Assembly: GCF_000152725.1 (NCBI RefSeq)
Contig: NZ_CH724131.1
Coordinates: 89,009-153,008 of the forward strand
Length of the DNA: 64,000 nucleotides
Direction of reading: 5' to 3'
DNA from: Pseudooceanicola batsensis HTCC2597
GTDB lineage: Bacteria > Pseudomonadota > Alphaproteobacteria > Rhodobacterales > Rhodobacteraceae
In this document: one piece after another, positions 42,727 to 51,172 of the stretch
Numbering within the stretch: the stretch's first letter is position 1
Layout: each line of letters begins with the position of its first letter
Translations under genes and position numbers: made by a program
The notes under the pieces: model-generated
Seen by the model: the letters and a program-made list of their open reading frames with translations, nothing else
Databases searched by the model: none
What the model was told of the DNA's origin: nothing

Positions 42727-43566
42727 TCAGCGCACCATCTGGGGCCGGACCCGAAGCCGCGGCCGCCTCTCCTGCGGCAGGTACCGGTTCAGGTGCCGGT
42801 AGACCCGTCCGTAGAACAGGATGATCGCGAGGCTCAGCAGGATGAAGTAGAAGGCGAGGATCGGATAGGGCACGAAGGGATTGAACGTCTTGTCCGCGAA
42901 ATAGTTGGCGTAATAGAGCGCGTCACCCTTCTGCTGCCAAGCCGGAAAAGACGAGAAGAACACCAGCGTGGTCGCATGTGTCAGAAAGATCGACTCGTTC
43001 GTATAGGCGGGCCAGGCCAACCGCAGCATCGTCGGAAAGGTGATGCGCCGGAATTTCTTCCAGCCCGAGAAACCGTAGGCATCCGCCGCCTCCAGATCGC
43101 CCTTCGGCACGGATCGCAGCGCGCCATAGAAGATCTCGCCCGCATAGGCCGAGGTATTGAGGAACAGCACGATCAGCGCCCCGGCGCCCGCGCGGGTCAG
43201 CCAGCGGGTGCCGGCGGTGATCTCGACGAAGCCGAGGTTCAGGTCGATCCCGTTCTTGGGCAGCAGCGTGAACGCCTCGTAGAACAGGAAGAACTGGATG
43301 AAGAGGGGCGAGCCGCGGAAGACAAAGATGAACCACTGCGCGGGCTTGCTCAGCACCGGCGTGGCCGCGTTCCGCGCCAAGGCCAGTGCCAGCGACAGCC
43401 CGAACCCGAGCACCAGGGCGAAGACCGCGAAGTAGATGTTCCAGATCAGGCCCGACCCGATCAGGGTGAACTGCTGGCAGAGCGTGAAATCCGAGCGCGG
43501 CAGCAGCCGTTCGCCGATGCCGATCGACCGCAGCCCGTAATCCGCGATGGTCTGAAGACAGCTCAT
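42727..43566 (-). CDS. Polar amino acid-type ABC transporter permease (HisM-like)
   Basis: A 279-residue inner-membrane permease with about five hydrophobic segments. It carries the family signatures VFRGSPLFIQFFLFYE and the EAA loop DLEAADAYGFSGWKKFRRITFP. The start at 43566 is decided by a 4-bp overlap with the upstream permease gene. It forms the membrane channel of an importer with the neighbouring HisQ-like permease, ATPase and binding protein. Confidence 0.9.
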   Translation of the reverse strand: MSCLQTIADYGLRSIGIGERLLPRSDFTLCQQFTLIGSGLIWNIYFAVFALVLGFGLSLALALARNAATPVLSKPAQWFIFVFRGSPLFIQFFLFYEAFTLLPKNGIDLNLGFVEITAGTRWLTRAGAGALIVLFLNTSAYAGEIFYGALRSVPKGDLEAADAYGFSGWKKFRRITFPTMLRLAWPAYTNESIFLTHATTLVFFSSFPAWQQKGDALYYANYFADKTFNPFVPYPILAFYFILLSLAIILFYGRVYRHLNRYLPQERRPRLRVRPQMVR

Positions 43567-44438
43567 GCCCGTGCCCCCTCGGCGCCCGCCAGGGTTGCCT
43601 GGCCGCGCGACAGCCGGCGGGCGAGGCGGGCAAAGCCGATCTCGGAGATCCTGGTCAGCAGCAGGTAGAAGACCAGCAGCCCCAGGAAGTACCACAGCCG
43701 CCAGTCGCCATGCGGATAGTCATAGGCCGAGGTCTTGCGCCCCCCCAGCTCCCGCGCCCAGTAGACCACGTCCTCGATCCCGAGCAGGAAGAGAAGCGGG
43801 GTCGCCTTGATCAGGATCATCCACAGGTTCGACAGGCCGGGCAGGGCATAGATCCACATCTGCGGCACGAGCACCCGCCAGGTCGCCTGCCGGCGGGTCA
43901 TGCCGTAGGCTTCCGCCGTTTCCATCTGCGCCTTGGGCACGGCATTCATCGCGCCCGCCAGGACGAAGGCCGCGAAGGCCCCGAAGACGAAGGCGAAGGC
44001 GGCGATGCCCAGGACGATGCCGTAGTACTCATGCACCCATTGCGGAGACGAGGACAGGGGCAGCTTGGCCTCGGCGCAGACGACAAAGTCGCTGCCCTGC
44101 CGGATCGGGCCGTCCCAGTCCGGGCACTTGGCCTTGTGCCGCAGCCATTCCAGCCCCTGATCGAGCGCGAGCGGCATGAAGAGAAAGAATGCGATGTCCG
44201 GCACCCCCCGCACGAGCGAGGTATAGCCCGTCCCCAGCCAGCGCAGCGGCGCCACATGCGAGCGGGAGGCCAGCGCCCCCGCGAACCCCACGCCGAGCGC
44301 GATCGGCGCGGTGATCAGCATCAGCACGATCACGAAGCCGAAGCTCTGATAGAACAGCATGTGCTTGCCCGTGGTCAGGTAACAGGCAAACCAGCGCAGG
44401 CCTTCGAGGCTATCGGGATCGGCGCAGTACGCGAACAT
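43563..44438 (-). CDS. Polar amino acid-type ABC transporter permease (HisQ-like)
   Basis: A 291-residue permease with the signatures SLVRGVPDIAFFLFMPLAL and the EAA loop QMETAEAYGMTRRQATWRVLVP. A periplasm-facing insert between the second and third membrane segments is unusually long for the family (about 105-150). The ATG at 44438 follows a short gap after an intra-operon terminator-like hairpin, so its expression is probably lower than that of the binding protein upstream. Confidence 0.9.
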   Translation of the reverse strand: MFAYCADPDSLEGLRWFACYLTTGKHMLFYQSFGFVIVLMLITAPIALGVGFAGALASRSHVAPLRWLGTGYTSLVRGVPDIAFFLFMPLALDQGLEWLRHKAKCPDWDGPIRQGSDFVVCAEAKLPLSSSPQWVHEYYGIVLGIAAFAFVFGAFAAFVLAGAMNAVPKAQMETAEAYGMTRRQATWRVLVPQMWIYALPGLSNLWMILIKATPLLFLLGIEDVVYWARELGGRKTSAYDYPHGDWRLWYFLGLLVFYLLLTRISEIGFARLARRLSRGQATLAGAEGARA

Positions 44439-44451
44439 CTTGTCGTGCTAG

Positions 44452-44480
44452 AAAAGGGGCGGGGCCTCGCGGACCCCGCC
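44452..44480 (-). terminator. Attenuating terminator between binding protein and permease genes
   Basis: On the minus strand a 7-bp stem, GGCGGGG (44480-44474) with CCCCGCC (44464-44458) and a 9-base loop, is followed by CCTTTTC. It lies 9 bp after the binding-protein stop and 14 bp before the permease ATG. Partial termination here would make the periplasmic protein more abundant than the membrane parts, a common arrangement. Confidence 0.65.
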
Positions 44481-44488
44481 GGCCCGTG

Positions 44489-45223
44489 TCATTCGTAAGT
44501 CTGCGTATCTTCGCCGAAATACTTGACCAGCAGTTCGTTGAGCGACCCGTCCTCCTTCATCGAGGAGATCGCCGCGTTGAACTTTTCCTTCAGCTCGGTA
44601 TCGCTTTCGCGCAGGCCGAGCCCGATGCCCTTGCCGAGTTGCACCGGCTCGCCCACGAACATGAACTCGCCGTCCGATTCCTCGACGAAGGGCTTGAGAA
44701 AGTCGGTATCGGCAAAGACCGCGTCGGCCTCGCCGTTCTGCACGGCCGCGATGGTTTCGTCCGGCGTCGCGAACTCGATCAGCGTGGCGCCGCTCTCGGC
44801 CACATGCGCGGCCTGGATCGTCGCCGTCTGCCCGGCCACCACGCCGCCTTCCACATCGGCGTCTTCGCTCATCGCGAGATAGGACGAGGTCGCGGGCGGA
44901 AAGTAGTTCTGCGTGAAATCGATGACTTCGTCGCGTTCGTCGGTGATCGACATGCCGGCGATGATCACGTCGTAGTTGCCCGAGACGAGGTTTGGAATGA
45001 TCGAATCCCAGTCGTTGGTCACCCATTCGCAGGTCAGTTCGGCCCGCGCGCAGAGTTCGTCTCCGACCTCGCGTTCGAACCCGGCCACTTCGCCGTTGTC
45101 GTCGATGATGTTGAACGGAGGATAGGCGCCTTCCGTGCCGAGGCGGACAGTCATCGAGTGGCTCTCTGCCGTGACCATGCCGGCGGACAGCGCGAAGGCG
45201 GCGGTCATCATCAGTGTCTTCAT
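44489..45223 (-). CDS. ABC transporter periplasmic substrate-binding protein (family 3)
   Basis: A 244-residue solute-binding protein of the polar amino acid/polyamine class. A signal peptide (MKTLMMTAAFALSAGMVTAE) is followed by the family block RLGTEGAYPPFNIIDDNGEV, then DWDSIIPNLVSGNYDVIIAGMSITDERDEV. The ATG at 45223 is used because GGGAG is about ten bases upstream and the signal peptide starts there; codons further up would mask it. Acidic pocket residues suit a basic ligand such as arginine, ornithine or putrescine, but this is inference. Confidence 0.92.
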   Translation of the reverse strand: MKTLMMTAAFALSAGMVTAESHSMTVRLGTEGAYPPFNIIDDNGEVAGFEREVGDELCARAELTCEWVTNDWDSIIPNLVSGNYDVIIAGMSITDERDEVIDFTQNYFPPATSSYLAMSEDADVEGGVVAGQTATIQAAHVAESGATLIEFATPDETIAAVQNGEADAVFADTDFLKPFVEESDGEFMFVGEPVQLGKGIGLGLRESDTELKEKFNAAISSMKEDGSLNELLVKYFGEDTQTYE

Positions 45224-45393
45224 GTATTCGGTACTCCCGGTTGTTCTTGCGGCTGTCTCGCCGCTCATGGTGCGACAGCCTTGGCAACAAAAACGGCCAA
45301 GACAAGAGGCTTTCGCCTTATTTTTGCGCAAGCCGCCCCTTTACGATGCGTCAGACGGCAAAACAGGCAGGACATGCCGCCCCCCGCGCGGTG

Positions 45394-46167
45394 TCACGCC
45401 GAGGTGGTCGCCGACAGAAACTGTCGCAGCCGCTCCGAACCCGGAGAGCCGAAAAGCGCGTCCGGCGCGCCCTGTTCCTCGATCAGCCCCCGATGCAGGA
45501 ACACCACCTCGTCCGAGACGTCCGCCGCCAGCCGCATGTCGTGGGTGACCAGCAGCATGGTGCGCCCTTCGGCCGCGAGGTCCTTGATCACCTTCACCAC
45601 CTCCTGCTCGAGTTCGGGGTCCAGCGCCGAGGTCGGTTCGTCGAAGAGCAGCGCTTCGGGTTCCATGCAGAGCGCCCGTGCGATGGCCGCCCGCTGCTGC
45701 TGCCCGCCCGAGAGCTGCGCCGGCCAGGCGTCCGCCTTGTCGCCGATGCCCACCTTGGCCAGATAGCCGCGCGCTTTTTCCTCGACCTCGGCGCGGTCGC
45801 GGCCCAGCACCGTCACGGGCGCCTCCATGACGTTCTGCAGAATCGTCATGTGGGACCACAGGTTGAACTGCTGGAACACCATCGACAGGTTCGTGCGGAT
45901 CCGCAGCACCTGCTTTGCGTCCCCCGGCCGTCGGCCCAGTCCCGAACCGCGCCAGTGCACGGCCTCGCCCTTGAACAGGATCTCGCCCTCCTGGCTGTCC
46001 TCGAGCAGGTTGGCGCAGCGCAGCAGCGTGGACTTGCCCGAGCCGGACGACCCGATGAGGGACACGACATCCCCCCGCCGCGCGGTCAGCGAGACGCCCT
46101 TGAGGACCTCCAGCGCGCCGTAACTCTTGTGCAAGTCGCGGATTTCGATGACGGGTGAGTGTGGCAA
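45394..46167 (-). CDS. Polar amino acid-type ABC transporter ATPase (HisP-like)
   Basis: A 257-residue ABC ATPase. Walker A is GSSGSGKS (about 39-46), signature LSGGQQQR, Walker B ALLFDEPTSALDPEL and the switch histidine is in VTHDM. It is most like HisP/GlnQ-type proteins. It is the first gene of a minus-strand unit (ATPase, binding protein, two permeases, PuuA-like, amidotransferase, PuuA-like, oxidase), with a 170-bp gap before the binding protein where a second promoter is likely. Confidence 0.92.
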   Translation of the reverse strand: MPHSPVIEIRDLHKSYGALEVLKGVSLTARRGDVVSLIGSSGSGKSTLLRCANLLEDSQEGEILFKGEAVHWRGSGLGRRPGDAKQVLRIRTNLSMVFQQFNLWSHMTILQNVMEAPVTVLGRDRAEVEEKARGYLAKVGIGDKADAWPAQLSGGQQQRAAIARALCMEPEALLFDEPTSALDPELEQEVVKVIKDLAAEGRTMLLVTHDMRLAADVSDEVVFLHRGLIEEQGAPDALFGSPGSERLRQFLSATTSA

Positions 46168-46270
46168 GGCGGGGCGTCTCCGGATCGGGGTCCGCCAAAT
46201 AGGACGTACAAACGCCCCGAATGCAACCGTCGCGACCGATATGACGGCGCGGAATGCAGGACCGCGAGAC

Positions 46271-47023
46271 CTATGCCTGCGGCGTCGGCACCGCCAGGTA
46301 ATCCGCCGCGTCGATGGTCACGATGTCATGCAGATGCAGCACCGCCCGGTCCCCCGCGGAGAGCGCGGCGATGGCCGCGCCGATCGCCGCACGCAGGGCC
46401 GCGACGGTCTCGGGCGGCGTGTGCGGCCCCGTGATGAACGGCAGGCCGGGCGTCGGTGGCGTGGTTCCGATGCGCCTCAGACGATCCGCCCAGGGGTCGC
46501 AGGCCTCGATCATGCGCCAGGTTTGCGCGTCGATGCCGGCGATGTCGGCCTCGCCCTCGGCCACCGCCCGGGCCGAGGCGACATGAGATCCGCTTTCCCG
46601 CATCGACGCGAAGCCGGACCCAAGCCGGAGGGCGTGGGCCAGCGGACCGGCCCAGCCGGATTGCGACCGTGCCTCGTTGAAGACGAAGCGCTTCTCCCGC
46701 CAGTGGTGCGGCTCGGTCCGGTCGTCGTCGGCGCGGACGATCATCCACGAGGCGTAATGCCCCGGGGGACAGCCCTCCAGCCGGTAATCGGGCGTTCCGA
46801 CGATCCGGACCTTGCCGTGCAGGCGGCTGCGATAGGGCAGGCCGCAGGTCTGCGACAGGAACAGATCGGGGTTTTCCCAGCAGGACCAGAGATCCTCGCC
46901 CCGGCTCAGCCGTTCCGGCGCCGCGATGCCGCGTTCTGCGAGGTGTTCGCGCACGCCATCCCAGAACCGATCGTTCGCCCCGGCCGTCTCCGGCCGGTCG
47001 TACATCGGCAGCGAGGCGATCAT
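46271..47023 (-). CDS. PhnD-like substrate-binding fold protein, no signal peptide
   Basis: A 250-residue protein resembling the phosphate/phosphonate binding-protein family (PhnD-like): the N-terminus ASLPMYDRPETAGANDRFWDG is typical of a cytoplasmic subgroup, and IVRADD, ESGSHVASARAVAEGEADIAGIDA are the ligand-hinge type segments. The start at 47023 overlaps the upstream TerB-like gene by 4 bp; no secretion signal is present, so unlike true ABC binding proteins it should stay in the cytoplasm. No permease or ATPase gene accompanies it. Function unknown. Confidence 0.78.
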   Translation of the reverse strand: MIASLPMYDRPETAGANDRFWDGVREHLAERGIAAPERLSRGEDLWSCWENPDLFLSQTCGLPYRSRLHGKVRIVGTPDYRLEGCPPGHYASWMIVRADDDRTEPHHWREKRFVFNEARSQSGWAGPLAHALRLGSGFASMRESGSHVASARAVAEGEADIAGIDAQTWRMIEACDPWADRLRRIGTTPPTPGLPFITGPHTPPETVAALRAAIGAAIAALSAGDRAVLHLHDIVTIDAADYLAVPTPQA

Positions 47024-47457
47024 CCCCGCGCGACCCGGAGCCGCGCGGCGTTGCTGTCCTGATCGCTCACCCCCAGCAGCGACGCGGTCAGGCGCAGCAG
47101 CGCGTCTTCCTCGGGGTCGCGCTGACCATCGGCGAGAACCACGCGCCACAGCGCCTCGATCACCCCCAGCCGGTCCTCGTAGGCCACCGATTCCTTGATC
47201 GCGCGGGTAAAGCGGACGGTGTCGGGCGCCTCGCCCTCAAGTTGCTCGGCTTCCGCGAGCAACTGCCCCGCGGCCCAGGGGTCGAGGCGGTAGCGGTCCT
47301 GCACGATCCGCCGGATCACGTCGCGTTCGTCGGAATCGAAACGGCCGTCGCTTTGGGCGGCCCGGACCAGCAGGGCCGTCAGGGCAAGCCGCGCATCGAG
47401 TTCGTCGAGCGGCGCGGGATCGGGGCGGACCAGCCGCGAAAGGAAATCTGCAAACAT
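47020..47457 (-). CDS. TerB family protein
   Basis: A 145-residue helical protein of the TerB/DjlA-N group (tellurite-resistance TerB fold). The pattern ALTALLVRAAQSDGRFDSDERDVI followed, about 70 residues later, by VIEALWRVVLADGQRDPEEDALL is the duplicated acidic metal-binding helix pair characteristic of TerB. It is translationally coupled to the downstream PhnD-like gene. TerB folds occur in many contexts, so a link to tellurite is not implied. Confidence 0.88.
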   Translation of the reverse strand: MFADFLSRLVRPDPAPLDELDARLALTALLVRAAQSDGRFDSDERDVIRRIVQDRYRLDPWAAGQLLAEAEQLEGEAPDTVRFTRAIKESVAYEDRLGVIEALWRVVLADGQRDPEEDALLRLTASLLGVSDQDSNAARLRVARG

Positions 47458-47675
47458 CCCTGCGATATAGCGGGATCACGGCGATGAGCCAATATCTCCA
47501 CCGCAGGTGGTGAGAATTGACCTTTTTCATAAAATCAAAATCGCAAATGTTTATCTTGTCGTACCGTAAAGGTTGTGCCGTCAAAGTTTCGCCGCATTCG
47601 GATGTAACGTTTCCAATATCGGCATCATGCCGTGGGAACAAAAAAAGATAATCCCGAACTGGGAAGGCCGGGCAA

Positions 47676-48215
47676 ATGCTTGCGATTGTGCAGAAAGACT
47701 GGATGGGAATGGCGCCTGACCGCCAAATCTCCATGCTGAAGAAACTGAAACCGGAGATGCTTTGCAGCTTCATCCGGCGAATCGAACCGATGAAGACCGA
47801 CGTCGCCGTGCTGCGGTGGATTGCGGCGCGACAGGAACTCGATCTCGGAACAGCCCTGACACTGTTCTTCGCGTTCGATCCCGGACGCCTCAACCTGTTG
47901 CCGCGCAACGCGTATCCGAAGGACCTCCAGGATCGCTGCTCGGTGATCGACGTGCTGTGCCAGAGGATCAACTGCGGTTTCTACATCCCGATCGCCGCGC
48001 GCAAGATCGAGGATCAGGCGCAGGTCCGCGACTGGCTTTGCCGGCAGGAACAGGATGTCGAGATCGGCCGCCGCGGCAGGTGGGTGCTCAACGACAAGAT
48101 CGTCGCGCCGCTGATCGCCGAAAGGCGCGAACGGGTGACCGGTGGCCGGGTCGGCCCGCGGCCCGGCTTCATCCAGGGGATCTTCTCGCCTCTGTTCGTG
48201 TCGAACCGCGCCTGA
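47676..48215 (+). CDS. Hypothetical protein
   Basis: A 179-residue soluble protein that I do not recognise with confidence. The first half is helical and includes RWIAARQELDLGTALTLFFAF, a pattern recalling DUF4274-type proteins; the second half is Arg-rich and mixed (DVEIGRRGRWVLNDKIVAPLI). GGAAGG lies eight bases before the ATG. The 218-bp region before it contains the most AT-rich DNA of the window (about 47515-47600), so it probably has its own strong promoter. It converges on ppk2 with a 2-bp gap. Confidence 0.7.
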   Translation: MLAIVQKDWMGMAPDRQISMLKKLKPEMLCSFIRRIEPMKTDVAVLRWIAARQELDLGTALTLFFAFDPGRLNLLPRNAYPKDLQDRCSVIDVLCQRINCGFYIPIAARKIEDQAQVRDWLCRQEQDVEIGRRGRWVLNDKIVAPLIAERRERVTGGRVGPRPGFIQGIFSPLFVSNRA

Positions 48216-48217
48216 CG

Positions 48218-49135
48218 CTAGTACTTGGACGGCACGTACAACTCCGGAGGGAGGACGTGCCGTTCGTAATCGCTGTTGTACACCCGCTCGGGGAGCACGA
48301 CCGGCTCGCTCTCGATCTCCTCGTAGGGGAACAGCGTGAGCAGGTGGTCGATGCAGTTCAGCCGGGCCCGCTTCTTGTCGTTGCCGGGCACGATGTACCA
48401 GGGCGCCTCGGGGATGTTCGTGCGGTCGAACATCTCTTCCTTGGCGCGGGTGTAATCCTCCCAGCGGATGCGGGACTGCAGGTCCATCGGTGACAGCTTC
48501 CACTGCTTGAGCGGGTCATGGATGCGGATCAGGAACCGCATCTGCTGTTCCTCGTCCGTTATCGAGAACCAGTACTTCACCAGCCGGATGCCCGACCGGA
48601 CCAGCATCCGCTCGAATTCCGGCACGTCCTGGAAGAACTGTTCGACCTGGTCGTCATCGGCAAAGCCCATCACCCGCTCGACCCCGGCGCGGTTGTACCA
48701 CGAGCGGTCGAACAGGACGATCTCGCCGCCGGCGGGAAGGTGCGGAACGTAGCGCTGGAAATACCACTGGCTCTTTTCACGGTCCGAGGGCGCGGGCAGG
48801 GCGACCGTGCGCACGACGCGGGGGTTCAGGCGCTGCGTGATCCGCTTGATCACCCCACCCTTGCCGGCACTGTCGCGGCCTTCGAAGATCACGACGACCT
48901 TCTCGTTGTTGTGCACCACCCAGTCCTGAAGTTTGATCAGCTCGGCCTGCAGCCGCAGCAGGGACCGGAAGTAATCGGCCCGCGGGATCGTCTCGCCATG
49001 CGCCTTGCGATAGATCTCGCGGATCTTCATCGACAGGATGGCATCTTCCATCTCGAGTTCCACTTCCTCGTCCATCGAGTCGCGCAGCTCGGATTCAAGC
49101 CAGTCTTCGGCCTCCTGGTAATTGTCGGGCGACAT
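48218..49135 (-). CDS. ppk2: Polyphosphate kinase 2
   Basis: A 305-residue PPK2-family kinase that transfers phosphate between polyphosphate and nucleotides. Walker A is EGRDSAGKGG (85-94), the lid/Walker B region VLFDRSWYNRAGVERVMGF follows at about 141-159, and SPMDLQSRIRWEDYTRAKEEM is a PPK2 hallmark. Single-domain length corresponds to the class I enzymes, which favour nucleoside diphosphates. An acidic N-terminal extension (1-45) precedes the domain. It converges on the hypothetical gene to its left. Confidence 0.95.
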   Translation of the reverse strand: MSPDNYQEAEDWLESELRDSMDEEVELEMEDAILSMKIREIYRKAHGETIPRADYFRSLLRLQAELIKLQDWVVHNNEKVVVIFEGRDSAGKGGVIKRITQRLNPRVVRTVALPAPSDREKSQWYFQRYVPHLPAGGEIVLFDRSWYNRAGVERVMGFADDDQVEQFFQDVPEFERMLVRSGIRLVKYWFSITDEEQQMRFLIRIHDPLKQWKLSPMDLQSRIRWEDYTRAKEEMFDRTNIPEAPWYIVPGNDKKRARLNCIDHLLTLFPYEEIESEPVVLPERVYNSDYERHVLPPELYVPSKY

Positions 49136-49216
49136 GAAATCCTCCTGGACAGGGCAAGGGGTCCGGCACCGGCAGGTGTCGGAATTCGCGCGCAGTTAAT
49201 CAGGCGAATGTGACAA

Positions 49217-49732
49217 TCACATAGCGGCTTTCCGGGCCGGGCGCGATGTTTCTCCCGCGCCGAGGACCGAAAACGACCCGTCGCTTTCGAGAATGATGGC
49301 CGCGGCCTGATCCGGCCGCGCGCTGTGGCCGTTGGCGCGCAGCACTGTCATCAACTCCTCTTCGGTTACCCGGACGCGGCGCATCGCGTCGTGGCAAAGC
49401 TGTCCGTCGCGCAGGAGCAGCGTCGGCTCGGACCGCACGGCCCGCGCGAACCAGCGGGACCGGACCGAAAGCCAGGCCATGCAGAATTGCAGCACCGCCA
49501 GGAGCGTCAGGGCCGTGATCCCCTCAATCAGCGCCACCGAGTTGGACAGCAGGATCGTGGCCAGGGTCGAACCGATCGCGACGGTCACCACGAGGTCGAA
49601 GGCGTTCAGCTTGGCGAGCGTCCGCTTGCCCGACACCCGGAGCAGCACGATCAGATAGGCGTAGGCGAGGCTGCCGACGATCAGCACGCGCATCACGCCC
49701 GACCAGCCCTGAAAGATGATATCTTCGGTCAT
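49217..49732 (-). CDS. DUF421 domain membrane protein (YetF-like)
   Basis: A 171-residue inner-membrane protein: three hydrophobic helices (about 14-33, 45-65, 68-88) with KRTLAKLNAFDLVVTVAIGS between them, then a cytosolic domain with EPTLLLRDGQL and MRRVRVTEEELMTVLRANG. This is the DUF421/YetF architecture. It lies downstream of ppk2 on the same strand but separated by 81 bp. Related proteins respond to spore or membrane stress in Firmicutes; function here is unknown. Confidence 0.9.
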   Translation of the reverse strand: MTEDIIFQGWSGVMRVLIVGSLAYAYLIVLLRVSGKRTLAKLNAFDLVVTVAIGSTLATILLSNSVALIEGITALTLLAVLQFCMAWLSVRSRWFARAVRSEPTLLLRDGQLCHDAMRRVRVTEEELMTVLRANGHSARPDQAAAIILESDGSFSVLGAGETSRPARKAAM

Positions 49733-49834
49733 GGGGGAACAATGGCCGATGGACGGAACCGGTTCCCGCCGCGCGTGACCTGCGGTCGCGGCGGGCTATC
49801 TCTTGGCCGCGCCATCACCTCCGGAGGTCACGCC

Positions 49835-50161
49835 ATGCGTGTCATCGCCACCGCTCTTCTATTCGCTCTCCTGCCGCCGCCGGCCGTGGCGCAGACCTGT
49901 TTCGATCCGTCCCAGTGTGCGCGGGATGCGATCATGACCTCCCGCATGGTGAGCCGCGAGGTTTCGAGGCTTGCGACCGAACTGAACACCCTGCGCGCCG
50001 ACCGCCGGGCCCTGTCGGCCGATGTCGCCGCACTGCGCGAGGACCTTGCTGCGCTGCGGGAGGCCCTGGTCGAACAGGCGGACCGGCTCGAGGCGGTAGA
50101 GGAGGAGAACGCGCGCCTGCGCGGGGCGCTGGACCTGCCGACCGCGTCCGGTGAGGACTGA
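49835..50161 (+). CDS. Small secreted coiled-coil protein
   Basis: A 108-residue protein with a signal peptide (MRVIATALLFALLPPPAVAQ), a short Cys pair segment CFDPSQC (22-28) and a long heptad-patterned helix (about 35-95, with LREDLAALREALVEQADRLEAV's core LAALREALVEQ). GGAGG lies eight bases before the ATG, which decides the start; the frame is open far upstream. It is probably periplasmic and oligomeric. Divergent from the DUF421 gene. Function unknown. Confidence 0.8.
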   Translation: MRVIATALLFALLPPPAVAQTCFDPSQCARDAIMTSRMVSREVSRLATELNTLRADRRALSADVAALREDLAALREALVEQADRLEAVEEENARLRGALDLPTASGED

Positions 50162-50216
50162 GCCACCGATAGAAACCCGCCCGGCGGACTGAGCCACCGA
50201 CAGAAACCCACCCGGG
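50155..50216. repeat. 31-bp tandem duplication across a stop codon
   Basis: Two adjacent 31-bp units (50155-50185 and 50186-50216) differ at three positions. Each contains GGACTGAGCCACCGA and AGAAACCC. The first unit includes the last codon and stop (TGA 50159-50161) of the small secreted protein gene; the second lies in the spacer before the MipA/OmpV gene. Confidence 0.85.
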
Positions 50217-50380
50217 GGCGAGGGCTGCCATGACCGACCGTGTGCGAAACGGGATCATCCTGTCATGCGTCGGAAACAAATACTGAACTTTTTCCGCCTG
50301 CGATCCGTTTGCCTACAGAAGCGCCGCCGCCATCCGCCGCCGCGGCGCACGACCCGAACCGTGTCCGACAGGAACCGACC

Positions 50381-51163
50381 ATGCTCCGTATCTGCCTCGC
50401 CTCGCTCCTTGCTCTTCCCGTCGCCGCAGCCGCGCAGGAGGCGCCGAGGCCGGTCACCGGGGCGCAGCCCGACCTTGTGTTCACGCTGCGCGGCGGCGCG
50501 GCGGTCTCGCCCAGCTACTTCGGCTCCAGCGGCTACGAACTCGGTCCCGACGCCAGCTTTTCCGTGCAGTACCTGCGTCTCGGAGGCTTCGAATTCGGCT
50601 CTCCCGATCCCGATGCCCGCCGCCTCGGATTCGGTCTCCGCGGCTCGTTCCGGTACATCTCGGCCCGCAACCCGCTGAACTACCCCGAACTCGCCGGGCT
50701 CGAGCCGGTCGATCGCAGTGTCGAGGTGGGCCTGGGCGTCGGGTACCGGACCGAATTCCTGGAGGCGTTCCTCGACGCGCGCTATGGCGTCATCGGGCAC
50801 GAGTCCTGGGTGGCCGAAGCCGGTGTCGATGCGGTCTTCCAGCCGGAACCGCGGCTCAGGCTGCGGGCCGGGCCGCGTATCTTCCTAGGCGACGACGACT
50901 ATGCCCGGACCTATTTCGGCGTGACGCCGGCCGAATCCGCGGCCTCGGGCCTCGCCGCCTACGACCCCTCGGGTGGTGCGCTCTCGGCCGGGATCGAGAT
51001 CGGTGCGACCTACCGACTCGACGACAACTGGGCGATCGACGGCGCCGTCACCTGGAGCCGCTTCATCGGAGACGCCGAAGCCTCGCCCATCGTCGCCCAG
51101 GGCAGCCGCGACCAGTGGAAAATCCGCCTTGGTGTGACCCGCCGCTTCAGCATCGACTGGTGA
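50381..51163 (+). CDS. MipA/OmpV family outer membrane protein
   Basis: A 260-residue beta-barrel protein. The signal peptide is MLRICLASLLALPVAAAAQ; the mature part alternates hydrophobic and polar residues in about ten strands, contains VSPSYFGSSGYELGPD near the front, FGVTPAESAASGLAAYDPSG, and ends with a C-terminal aromatic (RRFSIDW) as expected for BAM-dependent barrels. The ATG at 50381 follows AGGA by seven bases. It converges on pyrG, nine bases from its stop. Confidence 0.88.
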   Translation: MLRICLASLLALPVAAAAQEAPRPVTGAQPDLVFTLRGGAAVSPSYFGSSGYELGPDASFSVQYLRLGGFEFGSPDPDARRLGFGLRGSFRYISARNPLNYPELAGLEPVDRSVEVGLGVGYRTEFLEAFLDARYGVIGHESWVAEAGVDAVFQPEPRLRLRAGPRIFLGDDDYARTYFGVTPAESAASGLAAYDPSGGALSAGIEIGATYRLDDNWAIDGAVTWSRFIGDAEASPIVAQGSRDQWKIRLGVTRRFSIDW

Positions 51164-51172
51164 CGCGCGGGA

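Noticed and set aside
47020-47457. TerB-like gene as part of a tellurite-resistance/Ter stress cluster
   Set aside because: No TerC, TerD or other Ter genes are nearby; the TerB fold alone is found in many unrelated settings.
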